A stretch of DNA of 64,000 nucleotides from assembly GCA_902702965.1 (NCBI GenBank), contig CACRXP010000163.1, positions 835,695-899,694 of the forward strand. The letters are read 5' to 3'. This document shows, piece by piece, positions 13,089 to 25,570 of the stretch. The notes under the pieces are model-generated. The model was not told the DNA's origin, did no database searches, and saw only the letters and a program-made list of their open reading frames with translations. The translations under genes were made by a program, and so were the position numbers. Source of the stretch: Spirometra erinaceieuropaei. Taxonomy: Eukaryota; Platyhelminthes; Cestoda; Diphyllobothriidea; Diphyllobothriidae. Positions within the stretch are counted from its first letter, which is position 1. Every line of letters begins with the position of its first letter.

Positions 13089-13440
13089 AGTTACCTCTCT
13101 TCTTTTTATTCGATACTAAGACTTCACAGGGCAGAGTTCGCAGTTACGCAGGTAGTTCACGGGTGAACATTGCTTCAAAAGACAGGACTGGGGAACCAAT
13201 TAACCAAGAGATTCTCATTCACACTGGGGACAAAATTGTACCTACTAACTACTCTGATAAGGACGACCAAGCCGTTATTGCTTTAAATAAGAACATTCAC
13301 GATATTCTACCCGGTGTTTGACTGTGCGTCCACCGCACTCATACGCATTCCTTTCCCCCTGTCCGCTGTCGTCACTGATGATGTTTACGACAACAAATCC
13401 AAAACATATGACGAAATCCTTGTTCCAGCAGACAGAATAC
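13089..13440 (+). pseudogene. Unidentified coding-like relic
   Basis: Between a TAG at about 13086 and a TGA at about 13318 one frame stays open with protein-like composition, including NQEILIHTGDKIVPTNYSDK and ALNKNIHDILPGV. A second frame continues from about 13365 to 13448 with VTDDVYDNKSKTYDEILV, as if a frameshift separated two parts of one product. I do not recognise the family. It could be a decayed gene or retroelement segment, or an exon. It could also be chance, since neither piece is long. Confidence 0.2.
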
Positions 13441-15378
13441 AATTCTAACCAGCCATTTACTGGCGCCCGTCTTCTTGCTCGTACCGGAAATAAGAAGCCG
13501 TTTTTCGCACTTTTCCGGGACCCTGCTTTACGTCATTGCGAACGTTTTGCGTGCAAACAATAAAAGCTTGAAAAAATAGCGTATGAGGTAACTTCTGTCC
13601 TTGTAAAAAAGTCACTTGCAGTTTTCACCGAGGCTCGGAATATATATTTGACGACATGCCTTGGTTACCGTGACCCGAATGAAAATGCGGTCAGTCGACG
13701 TGTTCGTTGAACCTAATACACGCATCGACGGAATCAGACTGAATTTAAAAGCAAAGACAAGCGAATTGAACGCCTTAGTATTACTGAAGCAGCTTGGACC
13801 TTCTAATTTTATCTGAAAGATAATTGTCTGCTGTTCTAAACAAAATAACACGCTCTCTGAGAAATCTTTAGTTCCTAGACCTGAAACTTATTGCTCCATG
13901 TGAATTCGTGGTATTAAAATCATCCGATTTTGCGCATTTATTCGCCCTTTAAAGACTTTCTTGACAGAAGATCGAAAGAATCTTCTGTTCAGATCAGAAA
14001 ACATTCGTTACTCCTTGGGAAACTTGGACAAAGCCAAAACTAGGCATTTCTCTGTTATTTTGAAATATACTGATAATTTTCACCCTCCAACATACGTCTT
14101 CAGAAGGCTCAAGGTGAAATCTTTCGTAAATTTCTACGTACTCGGATACGGACAATTTTATTTGCTATGTCCAGGAAAGAGGGCTTTTATATGGATATAA
14201 TCGGGTTTTCAACAAAAGAACCATACCTCTGATAAGGCCACGGCCTCAAGACAACGAGACCAAGCTGATTCATAGCAGACAACGACACTAGCAAGCCTAA
14301 TGGCACTTCGTATAGGACATTTATGTATTTCGATCTCCAGAGAATGTTAAGTGCGTGCAAGGAAGGGATCACGAATCGCGGCATACCCATTCATGGCAAG
14401 GGATACGGGAAAGCATCTCTGCCACCCTTCAAGTCAAAATGAAAAGATTGGGCGAAATGTTGAATAACTATGTCGACATATTGCCTCGACACCAAAAACA
14501 GAACAATCGTACTGTTTACTATTCGACTGTTTCGAGAATTCGGATTTATTGCCAGGAAAGTCAGCCGAGGATTTCAACTGGCTTCTATTCTTAAGAATAA
14601 GGATCTTCAGCGGATACTCCAAAATCGCTAAAATTCTCTCAAGTAACTCGCCATTGTTTTCTTGCCAAATGACTTCCTAGATTTTTAACTTCTACTCTCA
14701 AGCAGGTGGCGCTCCCTAACCTCATGAAATTTTGTCAACTTCGTAAATTACTCGGTCTAGCGACTAAACTCCATGGATCCGCGAGTAGTTGATCTGGGAA
14801 AAAGAACAAAGATGGAGAATAGCAAAGTCACAGTGTGACGGTCACAATGTGACATTACGAGTTAGAATTTCTTAATAACAATCACCCTGTCTTCAGCGAG
14901 GTTTCCATTGCCGTAGGATGAGGCATGTGACCTGAGCCAGCCCATCTCCCCGGCTGCGTTTACCAAGTTTCTTGCAGTTCATGAAAGCCTTGACTTGTTT
15001 TCTTTACGGTCTGTGCAGTAAACGTTGTTGCTTGATGTTCCTTTGGTAGACAAGTGCCGAGTCCTGTCAGCTCAACTGCAGTTCATGCTTTTCTCGGCAA
15101 TTCTAATTTCGCTCAAATATTGATCCAGATATCTGTAATACTTCTTGATTATTACATGTTCGTCTGCATGAGACAGAATGTTAGAGCTCCGGAAACGAAG
15201 CGCCAAGTAGAACGAAAGCAAGTCATATTCAGCCACGTAATCACGATAGACCGGCAAGCGTCACTCCACTGTGACTTCGAATAATTCCAGTCGCAACTAA
15301 AATGCCAGCTGCTATTCATAGCCAGTTTGTCTTATCCATCGGGACTGTGTGTTTCTCCACATCCTATATTTTTGTTTT
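13441..15378. other. Unassigned stretch
   Basis: Several short plus-strand frames (for example 13961-14200) look mildly coding-like but carry no motif. A small pyrimidine-purine palindromic patch, GTCACAGTGTGACGGTCACA near 14826-14845, is the only local structure noted. Confidence 0.25.
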
Positions 15379-15416
15379 TATCCCTTCTCCTCCCTCCCTC
15401 CCTCCCCTTCTCCCCA
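15379..15416. repeat. Polypyrimidine (CCCT)n tract
   Basis: A C/T-only stretch with tandem CCCT units. Purines are absent for over 35 bases on this strand. Confidence 0.85.
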
Positions 15417-15483
15417 GTTCCACTTCAGAAGTCCTACGGTGAGAGCGACATGCAATCTCGTAGGAGGCCCAGTCTAATTCGGG

Positions 15484-18400
15484 TTGCCATCCACTAAAAA
15501 AGCCATGGCACATAGTGGAGTTCAGTTGCTGTCTGGGATGTCTAGGCAGCCCTATTTGGAGATAGCCCTACTTACCCTCAGCGGGCCCCGCTTCTTCAAA
15601 CAAGGCCAGATTGAGGAGGTGGGTGCCGGCTATATCTACTGGAGCCACCGCCTAAAGGCAGGGTGACGAGACACTGGTGTCTTCCTTGCTATCTGGAACG
15701 ACACTGTCAGGCGACTGCTCTGTTCGCCATAGGATACCAACGACTGCCTCTTTACCCAGCGCCTGCCTCTCTGGGGAGCCAAATTGGCCACCGTCATCAG
15801 TGCCTAAGCCCCCCCAATGACCAGCTCCTGTGAGGCGAAAAACAGATTCTTCGAGGATCTGCAGCCCCTCTTGGTGAGTGTCGAAGACGGACAAAGGGAT
15901 TATCCTTGGTGACTTTCACACCCGCAGTGGGACAGACTATGCTGCCTGGTGGGGGGAGTGGTGGGTCCGTATGGTATCGGCGGCTGCTACGACAACGGCC
16001 TTCTTCTCCTGAGAACCTGCTCAGAACACCGCCGCCGCCGCCGCCGCCGCCGTCTCCTCGGCGTTTACAAAGGTGGGACTGCGCTATCTCTAAAAGGCGT
16101 GATCGGCAGGAAGTTCCGGTGACAAAAGTAATATGCTATGCCGATGGTTGTATGGATCCCTGTATCTTCACCCCCATTATGAGACTGCAGCCTCACAAGG
16201 TTAGCGACCGCCACGTAGTCTGAATACTGTTCTGTTGGATTTTTCAGCCCCCCGCTTACATGCCAGCAATCACTTAGCCCAGATCCTGGAAGAACTGCCG
16301 GTTCCGACTACAACACCGCGCAGACTGGTGGTGTTGGACTTGGAGTGCTGTTCACTTGACTGCTGTGGACATCCTCGGTTACGCCCGTTGCGAACAACAG
16401 GACTGCCTCCAAGACAACAACGCAGACTTCGGAGACCTGCTGGCCGAAATGAACAGACGGCCTATGTTTATCGTCGGACCGACGCACGCAACCAGACTTC
16501 ATCAGATGTCGCCGTCTTGTGCGGCAACAACCGCGGGAGATGCAGGCAGTCTGGATGGCTCGAAAAGCCGAGGAAATCTAGGGGTATGCTGACCGCAATG
16601 AAATTAAGAACTTTTTTGCCTTCATCAAGACGGTCAACGACTCCTGGATCGAAGGAATCAGTGCCGATGGGACAGTATCCCTAACGTAGAAATCGTAGCT
16701 TCTGACACGCTGTATTGAACACTTCATAACTGTCCTTAATCTCGCATCCACGACCTCAAACAGCGCCATCGACCGGCTCCCTCATGTTGAAACGAATAAC
16801 GGCACAGATATCCCGCTTTCCCTCCCAGTAACAGTCAAGTCCGTGCAGCAGCTGTACAGCGGGAAAGCGCTGGGATCCGACGTGATCCTGACTGAAGTCT
16901 ATAAGCACGGCAGTCCCGGCCGATGGACAGACTTACAAGGGTATTCCAGAAGATGTGGCGTCAAGAAAAATTCCCTCCGGATTTCAAGGACTCGAAAATC
17001 GTCCATCTCCACCGGTGGAAAGGAAGGCGGCAAGTCTGTGATAACCACAGAGACATCTCGCTGCTCAGCATTGTCGGGAAGATCTTCACTCGTATCCTTC
17101 TCAGCCGTCCCAACGGCCATCTAAAACTGATACATATCCCCGAAAGTCAGCGCGACTCCGACGACACCGCATAACCACTGGCATGATCGTCGCCGTCCGC
17201 CAGCTGCAGGAGAAGTGCCAGGAAATGCGGACCCACGTCCCTCCCACCTTCGTGGACCTGGCGAAAGCCTTTGACACAGTAAATCGTGAAGGATTGTGGA
17301 AAATCATGCAGAAATGCGGTTGTTCTGAGTGATTCACGCACATGGTACGCCAGTGCCATGCCGGGATGATGTCGCGCATCATGGACAACGCGCAATATCC
17401 GAGGCATTCCCAGCGATCACTGGAGTGAAAAAGGGATCCGTACTCGCTCCCACCCTCTTCAGCCTCATCTTCGCTGGCATGCTGACTGACACCTACCTTG
17501 ATGAGCACCCTGGGATACGCATCACCTACAGAACTGAGGGACATCTCAACAGCAGACGCCTAGAGGCCCCCGCGCGACTACCTACGATTATCGTCCACGG
17601 CCTGTTCTTCGCCGATGACCAGGCGGTCAACACCACGACCGAAGAAGACGTGCAACGAAACATGACCTCCTCGCCGCAGAGTGCACCAACTTCAACCTGA
17701 CTATCAAAACAGACAAAACGGTGGTCATGCACCAACCGTCATCTTGCATGCGACACAGCCCTATTCCTCAATTCAATGTCGACGGTAACCAACTCAAAAC
17801 CGTAGACAACTTCGCTTACCTAGGAAACACTTTCCTGTGGCACAAGAATCGACGATGAAGTAGCCCTCTGGATCTCCAAAGCCAGCCAAGCCTTCAGCCG
17901 GCTGTAGAACTCCGTGTAGAACCCCCACGGCCTTCAACTGAACACAAATCATAGGATGTACGAGGCCGTCGTCCTGACGACACTTTTCTACGAAGTGGAC
18001 TGTCTACTGCAGCCATGCTAGGAAACTCAGCCACTTCTACCTCAGCTGCCTTTTCAGAATACTAAAGCTGGGATGGCAAAATAGGATCCCCGACACGTGG
18101 GTCCTAGAACGAACCGGAATCTTCAGAATTCACGCCATGTTGAGGCGGATACAACTACGTAGGAACGGCCATCCCGTGAGGATGGATGATACACGTCTAC
18201 AGAAACAACTCTTCTAAGCTGATGTCGCCACCGGTGCTCGTCGACAGGGAGGACAAAAATGGCGCTACAAGAATTACCTTTCGCGATTGCATATAATTCC
18301 AGAGACCTGGGAGACCTCGCCCAAAACAGACCGGCACAGCAAATCTGATCGCCACCGTCAAACCAAGTCGCAAATCATAGGTGCCTCGACTCCTTTATGC

Positions 18401-18520
18401 CAACAGTTAGCCGCTTCCAACATGTACGCGCTGCCAAGCCACATTACGTGCGAATCGGCCTTGTAGGACACCTGCGGAGGCAACGTACCAACAAGCTGAC
18501 AAAGTCGACGTCCCCTTTCA
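15484..18520 (+). mobile_element. RTE-type LINE, most complete copy, inactivated
   Basis: Translating across frames gives the whole order of an RTE-like non-LTR element. The APE endonuclease covers about 15550-16120 (QIEEVGAGY, then LWGAKLATVISA, then GDFHTRSGTD). A linker follows, then the reverse transcriptase from about 16840 (KALGSD, FPPDFKDSKIVHL, DNHRDISLLSIVGKIF, FVDLAKAFDTVNREGLW, FADD at 17608-17619), the thumb, and a C-terminal zinc-finger block near 18410-18500. At least eight frameshifts or stops break it. The endonuclease motif usually SETR reads SGPR and GDFN reads GDFH, so both catalytic positions are lost. A GCC microsatellite has grown inside it. The 5' end shows an apparent deletion near 15540. 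It serves as the reference for the other RTE scraps here. Confidence 0.88.
16029..16052. repeat. (GCC)n microsatellite inside the RTE copy
   Basis: Seven tandem GCC units lie at the end of the endonuclease domain. Here the element should encode a leucine-rich segment after LLRTC, so this is an expansion that arose in this copy. Confidence 0.85.
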
Positions 18521-19888
18521 TGGGCGTATGTTGAGTGACCTGGTGTAAAGAAAACCTGCGCTATTTCCTTGATCAGTATCGCGTTCAAGTCCATGGCTGA
18601 ATTGGCATACGCGGCGACTGGGCATCGGAAAACACGTTGGGCAGATAGTGCGGACGTGACGGGTATTGACCCGCACTTTCAGCGTTCCAGTCGAGCTTCG
18701 ATGGACTCACAAGTGATTGACCAGGCCGGTACCTTGTTCGGATATGCGGTTAAAATAAAAGGCATGTGGATAGTATTTCTTCACTGCAGCTAGTGGATGT
18801 CCGTCAAGGAGTTTCCGCTATGGATGTCCTGTCTGGGTATACACGGACCGAAGTGCGGCGCTGCAGCAAGAACAGATGATAGAGTTGTTTGCAGTTATTT
18901 TACTGTCAACGGGAATGTTTTAAGATGCGGTTAAACAACTTAATCTGACAAACGGTTGTCACAAGAGGGTGGAGAAAGGGATTTACATTTTGTACAATTA
19001 CTCGACGGCGTTTTAGCACCACACAAGTCACTGGCTGCCAACATCTGTCTGCTGTATTATACTGGTTTAGAAGGCAAAGCGCTCACAGTTGAGGAGATTT
19101 TGTGCATTTCGTTATTGGCCTTACAAGTCAGATTTTCATCAAGTATGGTACAGTGCTACAAAGCATCTGTTTGATGCCTATTTGCAAAATCTATGGCCTG
19201 AATTGGGCCGAAATCTATGCGGTGAGTAATCTTCCAAATAAAGGTATGATGGTATCATCAACTGTGGTCGAGACTAGCTTCCGTCAATACTAGGCTACCG
19301 AAGGTGTATAAAACACAGGTTTTGATAGCAAAGAAAAAAACGATTCCTGGAATCAGTAGGCACTGTTTTTTCACTCGGCACTTCCAACCCAACATCGAAT
19401 TCACTTGTAAAAGAGCCGGCAAGTTTGACATCCAACGTTTTCGATATTTTTTAATACAGTCTTTACAACTTCCTGGAGTGTCTTCTGTCCCACTGCGCAA
19501 AGCATACCTTTATTGTGGTGACAACCTCGCCACCTGATATCTCAGAGTGCGGCAGCGTCGTTGATTCTGAAAACGGGGCTTTTGCGAATGTTTTTGGCGT
19601 GCAAATGCCGCAGACACAACTGCATCTGCTCCTATTTTGGCGCCTAATTGGCCACTGGAGGAAGTGAGGGGGGCGCCAGGCGTGTAACCAGTACTCAGAC
19701 CGCATTTTCGATCTCGACTATCGACTTCTGTGACATGCCCCCAAAAGTACTGCTGCCATGCTGTCATGGTGATATCAGAACGAAAGGAGAGCTGACTATT
19801 GTGATAGAAATTGCAGACAAATTTTGTGTTGAACACAAAGTAGGGACATCCCTGTATTACGGGTATTCGTGCGCTAGACTCCAGAAAA
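18521..19888. other. Unassigned stretch
   Basis: Sequence downstream of the RTE zinc-finger block; its 3' untranslated region may occupy the first part, but no terminal repeat marks its end. No other motif seen. Confidence 0.3.
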
Positions 19889-20060
19889 ATTAGGGTTGGG
19901 TGAATGTTAAGGTCAAGGTTTGGGTCTAGGTTAAGGTTGGAGATGGGGTAAGAACACGAGAATAGGTGCCGTTCCTGGACTTTGGCGCAAGGCCACCTGT
20001 GTTACGGGGGACGGGGGGGGGGAGAAAGGGTGGAGTCCCTTTTCCCGTGTCCTACCAAAT
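19889..20060. repeat. Telomere-like tract with flanking repeat (R5)
   Basis: A degenerate run of TTAGGG-like units (TTAGGGTTGGG, then TTAAGGT variants) at 19889-19945 is followed by GAACACGAGAATAGGTGCCG. The same arrangement, a telomere-like run beside GGACACGGGA and GGTACC, recurs at 23461-23610 (minus) and 57990-58075 (plus). A reverse copy of GGTAGGACACGGGA lies at about 20040-20056, after a G-run. I read this as a dispersed repeat that includes telomere-like sequence rather than a chromosome end. Confidence 0.55.
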
Positions 20061-20620
20061 GTTCATTCGCAAAGTGATACTCTAGTCTTCGGTAAAGAGG
20101 GATTTCAGGAAAACTGCCTGCGAATTATGATAGAGACTAAGATAAAGCTCAGCCGCGAAATGAAGTTGCATCATGTTCAATTTGCTCTCTCCCAAATGCA
20201 CACGATGGCTGGGCTTTATTCCACTTGCTCGACCAGTTTCTCACAAGGTCAGAGAGCGCCCGAAAAAAATAAGCTAGATGTATAAGACTGGCTCTCCAAA
20301 AACTCCATACTGGCCGCATATGTAACTAGATACTGAACAAGCAAAGTATAAAGCGGACTGACAACAAGAGTGGATACAGCGGGTAAACTAATTCATGAAA
20401 TATGGTTGATACAGTGAAAAATCACTGACTAATCTGAGGCCGGTTCAAATGCATCTACCAAAACACCTTACTTGTAATAAATAATGTCTGATTAAATGAA
20501 AAAGGCAAGTAAATTATTACAAATACTATTTTGCTGCTTAAAAAAGCACTTTTCATAGGGGAAGTGAAAATTTCTTAAAGGCAAAAATTCTTATCGTATG
20601 ATAAGTCTCTAATTTCGGGA
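20061..20620. other. Unassigned, AT-rich
   Basis: No motif found. The last 60 bases may be a decayed earlier unit of the tandem repeat that begins at 20621. Confidence 0.3.
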
Positions 20621-21002
20621 GTACATAATGCTTGTTAATGCAAACAACTGATCAAAAGAAACGGTATATGCACAGTAACATCTAGAAATTATTTTTACAT
20701 AAATTTTCATTAAATATCATGCAATTAGTGTCACACGAAGTCTGGCACACAGTCAAGTGTGTAAATAAATACTACAAGTACAATGTGGTTGGTGAGAAAA
20801 AGCAATTTATTTAAGGAAAGCGCAGATATCGAAAACATGAAAATGTGTGCCACATGAGTTGACCCAGGTTTCAGATGTACATAATGCTTGCTGATGCAAA
20901 AAGCGGACCAAGTAAAACGACGGAAGCACAGCAATTTCGTTTGCATTAAAAATCCTCCAAGAATTAGTGTTATACGAAGCCTGGTATGAAGTCAAGTGTG
21001 TA
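20621..21002. repeat. Tandem repeat, about 256-bp period
   Basis: GTACATAATGCTTG starts at 20621 and again at 20877. Each is followed by matching landmarks in order: GCACAG, then TTAGTGT, then ACGAAG, TCTGG or CCTGG, and GTCAAGTGTGTA (ending about 20763 and 21002). The spacing is constant at roughly 256 bases early on, with small indels later. Two diverged units are clear. Echoes such as TTGTTGCGT at about 21030 and 21250 hint at further decayed units. Confidence 0.65.
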
Positions 21003-22697
21003 CTGTCCGGTCATGTGCCTCAAGATCTTGTTGCGTAAAATGCGATGTAATTTTTCGTTTTTGCATTCTTCGAGATGCGGTTGATCAAAACGAGGTGAAT
21101 TTCATTTGGTGTCGCTAGTAAAAGCGTCACAGGAATAAAAAGGTTCCATAAAGTCACATGCTGACAGGCCGGTCAACGACCATTAACATTGAATGGAATC
21201 GACAGTTGCACATCGTAATCATACCAGTTTGTGTATATTAAGAGGATTTTGTTGCGTCATTTTTATGTGTGATTTTTGTCGACGGCGGGGTGGCAGGGAG
21301 TGCTTGGACGTTCTTTTTCATGTATATGGCCGTTTAGGTCACATTCGAAGACTCGCCTAAGCATATAATCCCATTGTCAAAATAATGAACGTCTAAAATA
21401 AACTTCAATGACGAATATGCTCTTTATTCCTCGAAAACCTTTCTCGGACAAGTTACCTATTTAAAAAGTGCCTTCACACTTTATTCTGTTTGCGAACTTT
21501 CACGCACTTAACCGTTTTACACATATGCAACCTAAAGGGCCTGTTACTTCGTATCAAGATAAATTTAATGATGAAGCATACTTGTTAATGGCAGAGATCA
21601 TACATTTCGGATATCGAATCCGGCCACCAATCTTCAACGCCTTGAGGTTCTCATTTTGGGACAGTTTATTTTGAGGGCTCTTGTAATTTCTGCCGAGATA
21701 TTAGCTCACGGAAAACAGGGTGAATAGTGAGTCACTGACAAGCAGTACGTGCAGGAGGAAAGAAAGCCTGAGCTCTAACCGTCTCAAAAAGTGCTTGTCC
21801 ACTAACCAAGTAATTCACTGCATTCAAAAGCAGTACGGCATCTTTGTAGAAGGAATCAATAGGGGAACGAGTTTAGACAGCTTGCTACCCAGCCAGCCTC
21901 CAGTGCCCCGTCAGGTATTTTCGACGGAAATCTAGACCAATTATACCATACAGAGGGTAAGAGAGGGAAGTGAAATGAACCACTAATGACAGTATTGAAT
22001 AGACAGTTATTCGCATGCAATGTGGTCAAAACCGTAATGCAGTCACTCGAGGTTTAAAATCCAGACAGTTGGATGGGGAGACAACCCCCCGTACTTAACT
22101 TCGAGGTGTGACCCAAAAATCTATAAAAATAAGCGTCTTTCATGAGTCATTCAACAGCCAAAAACTATGCTTTTTAACCGACGATACTATCGCATGTAGT
22201 GTTAAGCAAGAAGTACGGAAGTTCGGGAATAGGCCGCGTTGTGGGTGGGGCTGCCATCTTGATCATTTGCTTCGTCCTTATTGCAGTCCACTCTTGTCAG
22301 CAAGTTTTGGAACAACAAGTCTTATCTGCGTTAGACTGTATCAAAGCATGTGAGGCTGTGTGGTTCTAACCCGAAAGATGGGGTTTCATTGTACATTATG
22401 CTTGCATCTTGCATGATTGCTTCAATGATATATTGGACGTCTGATTGGGGAGGGTAGGAGAGGGTTCGTTGCCTGAATCACCTGGTTTTACCTCACTTCA
22501 TTTCTTTTTTTCTTTTCTTATCTTTTCTTGGAGCTGCCTGGAATACTTGAAAACGGTTAACGCAGGCTATCATCGGAGAGTGAAGGCTAGTTACTGCAGA
22601 TAGTGAGCACTGAATTCTCCGACCTCTTTCTATTAGCATGTTGTTTTGTAAATTCCTCCTCTACCATTGTGGAAACGCGATCGAAACCGAGAAGACA
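21003..22697. other. Unassigned stretch
   Basis: Beyond possible remnants of the 256-bp tandem array up to about 21290, I find no gene or repeat. Frames are all under 85 codons. Confidence 0.3.
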
Positions 22698-22860
22698 ATG
22701 AGCTAGTGGCTCAATGGTTGGGGCGTTGGACTTCCAACCGACAGGCCACGAGATAGAGCCCCAGGAGTTGCACACCTCGCGACTGGCTATGGCTGGCTGG
22801 CGACGGCTAAGAAGCTAGAGCTGGTCATTCCAGTCTCCCTTGTCTTTGTCGGTAATGCTC
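22698..22860 (+). repeat. tRNA-derived SINE (tRNA-Gly-like head)
   Basis: The head at 22699-22770 folds like a tRNA: box A region GTGGCTCAATGG, anticodon arm TTGGACTTCCAACC with TCC in the loop (glycine-type), and a decayed T arm. A tRNA-unrelated body follows, ending GGTCATTCCAGTCTCCC and CTTTGTCGGTA. The body recurs at 58465-58592. A pol III-type head joined to a unique body is the definition of a tRNA SINE. Box B is mutated, so this copy is unlikely to be transcribed. The 3' end and any tail are not resolved. Confidence 0.7.
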
Positions 22861-22969
22861 TTCTGCGCATATTACGTGCCACTGTGCGGCTGTTTGGGAT
22901 TGGTGCTGGAAGCTTGTATGGCATAGACGTGGCTGCACAGGACTCGGTGTGAGAGTTGAAGATAGAGTA

Positions 22970-23265
22970 GGTGGGCTATCTCGTGAGATATTGCCCGAAA
23001 TTCTGAACGGTGTATTCAGTTAGGAAGGATTACTTATATGAGGTCCTAATATCGCTCACCGTGCACCATGATCCAACAATATTTCAATCGCACCAGAATG
23101 CCGGTTTTGAATGAGCCCCTTTTCGGTGGCCTGCATAAACAACAGTTGGTGAAAAATGACTACTTACGTGGTACTAATTTTCCCCTGCTTTACGATGTCC
23201 TTATAAATTCAAATATATTTCACACAAACATGTAACAAATATTCATATGGTGTAGAACTACGTCT
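22970..23265 (+). repeat. R2 dispersed repeat
   Basis: Landmarks in order: TCTCGTGAGAT, CGAAATTCTGAA, then AGAATGCCGGTTTTGAATGA, then AAAAATGACTAC and TATAAATTCAAATA. The same series occurs at 33400-33560, 43550-43800 and, reversed, 46745-46930. No coding sequence is evident. The family could be a SINE, a MITE or the end of a larger element; termini are not defined. Confidence 0.65.
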
Positions 23266-23450
23266 TCTGATGCGCGATCCCAGCCTGCTTTTAATATGAC
23301 CCGTGTAACTAAAACAGATGATTATGTACGAGATACGATAGACACCGCCAGATTGCTTACCGACGTTTTATAACTTCCTGATCTACAGGACTCAGCTGTA
23401 AATGGTACTTTCGGGTCGATATACAAGCCCCATACATGGTACCGCTAAAT
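23266..23450 (+). repeat. R4 repeat, copy 1
   Basis: Shares with 25385-25570 the series GATGTGCGAT/GATGCGCGAT, ACGGGATACGATA/ACGAGATACGATA and GTACAAGCCTAATACATGG/ATACAAGCCCCATACATGG. Here it directly follows R2, so R2 and R4 may be parts of one longer element. Confidence 0.55.
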
Positions 23451-23460
23451 TCTGGGGAGT

Positions 23461-23612
23461 TCATATTCCCGTGTTCTAGTGCTAACTCGAACCCTTGCAC
23501 TAACCCTAACCCTTACCAAAACCCTGACTCTAACTCCAACCCCCTTGGAATTTCGCACAAAGCCATCTGGAATACAGGGTACCTATTTCTGTGTCCTACC
23601 AGGACGTAAAGT
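23461..23612 (-). repeat. Telomere-like tract with flanking repeat (R5), reversed
   Basis: CTAACCCTAACCCTTACC at about 23500-23517 lies in a run of degenerate CCCTAA-type units, bounded by TCCCGTGTTCTAG on the left and GGTACCTATTTCTGTGTCC on the right. Both bounds match the reverse complement of the R5 flank seen at 19.9 and 58.0 kb. Confidence 0.55.
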
Positions 23613-25384
23613 AGGAGCCTCACTTAGAGGCGACAAACTATCTAATAGACCCCACGGAGACGCCGAATCTGTACTATATCACCAACAGGAAGCGCCCAGA
23701 TCAGCAGTAAAGTTTCACTTTCAAAGCACAAGTCGTTAGAAGCCTTCACCAGAAGCGCTAGTTGTTAAAATCCTCAAACTACCTCAGTTCAACAGCGTGC
23801 GAGCACCAAGTTTCGTAACCACATTTTGACTTTTGTACACTCGAAACATTGTCTACTGGAAAATCACGCGGCGAGGCCACAGTCACATTCAGAGTCGCAA
23901 TATTTATTGCTTGTGGCCACGCCCAACGATATATTTCTTCCTGCCACTGGTCTGTAGGTGGCACGGAAAAAGTGACGTAAACAAAGCACTCCAATGTCTA
24001 CAGCACAATGCCACCTAGGAGGAGGGGCACAGCGTCTGCGGTATTCAGTCTTCGAACAAAAGTCCAGTCGTCCCAGCGTTCAGTTTCAGACAGAACCTGC
24101 TGGAACTAATGACTATCTGATCAAGCATGAATTGTGCTTCCAGGAGGGCCTATACAGGCAGGATGGTGTCAACGGCCTAATCGAGGTCCAAGACGACAAG
24201 GTCCTATCCTACCTCATATCCTATGATCCTGGGCGGAGCAATCATACGTAAAAGCAGTGACGCATGTCGTGACACGATCGTTCACGCAATCCCGAGGTCA
24301 GACCAAACAGTTCTTTGTCTAGTACTTGGTGCGTCTGTGACCATGCCAGACACAATCATCCCTTTAGCAGGTAATAATCAAAACCTGAGTCCGATCCGAG
24401 CTGGTTGGATTCCCCCGTCGTCCATCAACTTTAATATAGCTGTGAAGACATCAAATGATTTGGCGAATGCGGCTGTGGATCATGGATGAGGGTTGCATGA
24501 GCACTTGTTGCTGCTAAACACGGACGCACAGATTACGACTCGGGCGCTCACGTAAGCAAGAAAAGAAGACGAGTTCCATGGCACAGTTAGTCAGAAATAA
24601 ATTGATTACCATTGTAAATCCGAAAAAGTGAGCAAATAAAAGTCGTTGTTTAAATGATAGAGAGTCTTTCTTTTCTACCCTGACCGCCCAAAAGGGGTAA
24701 AACTTCAACTTTCGTCTCATCAAGCTGGTTATCCGAGGGGCGCCCCTATAACAAAGCATTGACAAGAGATGTGACTGTCAGAGGCTGACTCGGTCATCAG
24801 TTGAGCCAGTTTGCCTTCCGTTTGCGTGGTTTTGCGCGAATACTTGACAGAAAGTCAAAGTCAAACAGAAGTCGGTCTGGGGGTACAACCATCTGGCCGG
24901 TCAGCTATCGTTGCAGAGGAAGAAAATGGGGTGACACCAGTTACGACTGAACAGAGGTCCACTGTCTCGTTAGCAGTTGACATCAGTTATCTACACAACG
25001 GACGTGGATAACCACGTGGGCCGCGAGTCACTTGAGGTGAGCCCTGGTGCTTGAAACCTCGGATAATAAACCACCTTATTCAGTAATCACTCATGTCTGT
25101 GACATGATATCTGCGATTAACATTTTCGGGCTGTTACACACGTGAAGGCATAGCATTCTTCATCCTTCCAACTTTAACCAATCAATAGTCAGTGTCACGG
25201 GTCCAGGGATGACTGTGAAGAAATCGGAATGAGGGCCAAAAATTCGTATCCCGGTTAACTGAGCCCTAATCACAGGCCCAGGATACAATCAACTGCAGCC
25301 ATTAGCATTTGTCACAGAGTCTGCAAAATTCAATTTGCGAACCATATCCAGCATGTGGACAATCGACTTATGAGAGTTCGTCAA
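23613..25384. other. Unassigned stretch
   Basis: No motif or internal repeat recognised. Frames such as plus 23994-24251 are of chance length. Confidence 0.3.
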
Positions 25385-25570
25385 TCCATCACACAGCCGG
25401 CTTATGATTATTGATGTGCGATCAGATCTTGCCCTCAATATTACCGTGTAAATAGAAGAAATGTATGCGTACGGGATACGATAAAGCACGCCACACTGCC
25501 TACTGACCCGGATGCATATGGTAGTTATGGATCGATGTACAAGCCTAATACATGGTCCAGCAGTAAATGT
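25385..25570 (+). repeat. R4 repeat, copy 2
   Basis: Second copy of the segment at 23266-23450, moderately diverged. Unlike that copy, it does not follow a recognisable R2 segment. Confidence 0.5.
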
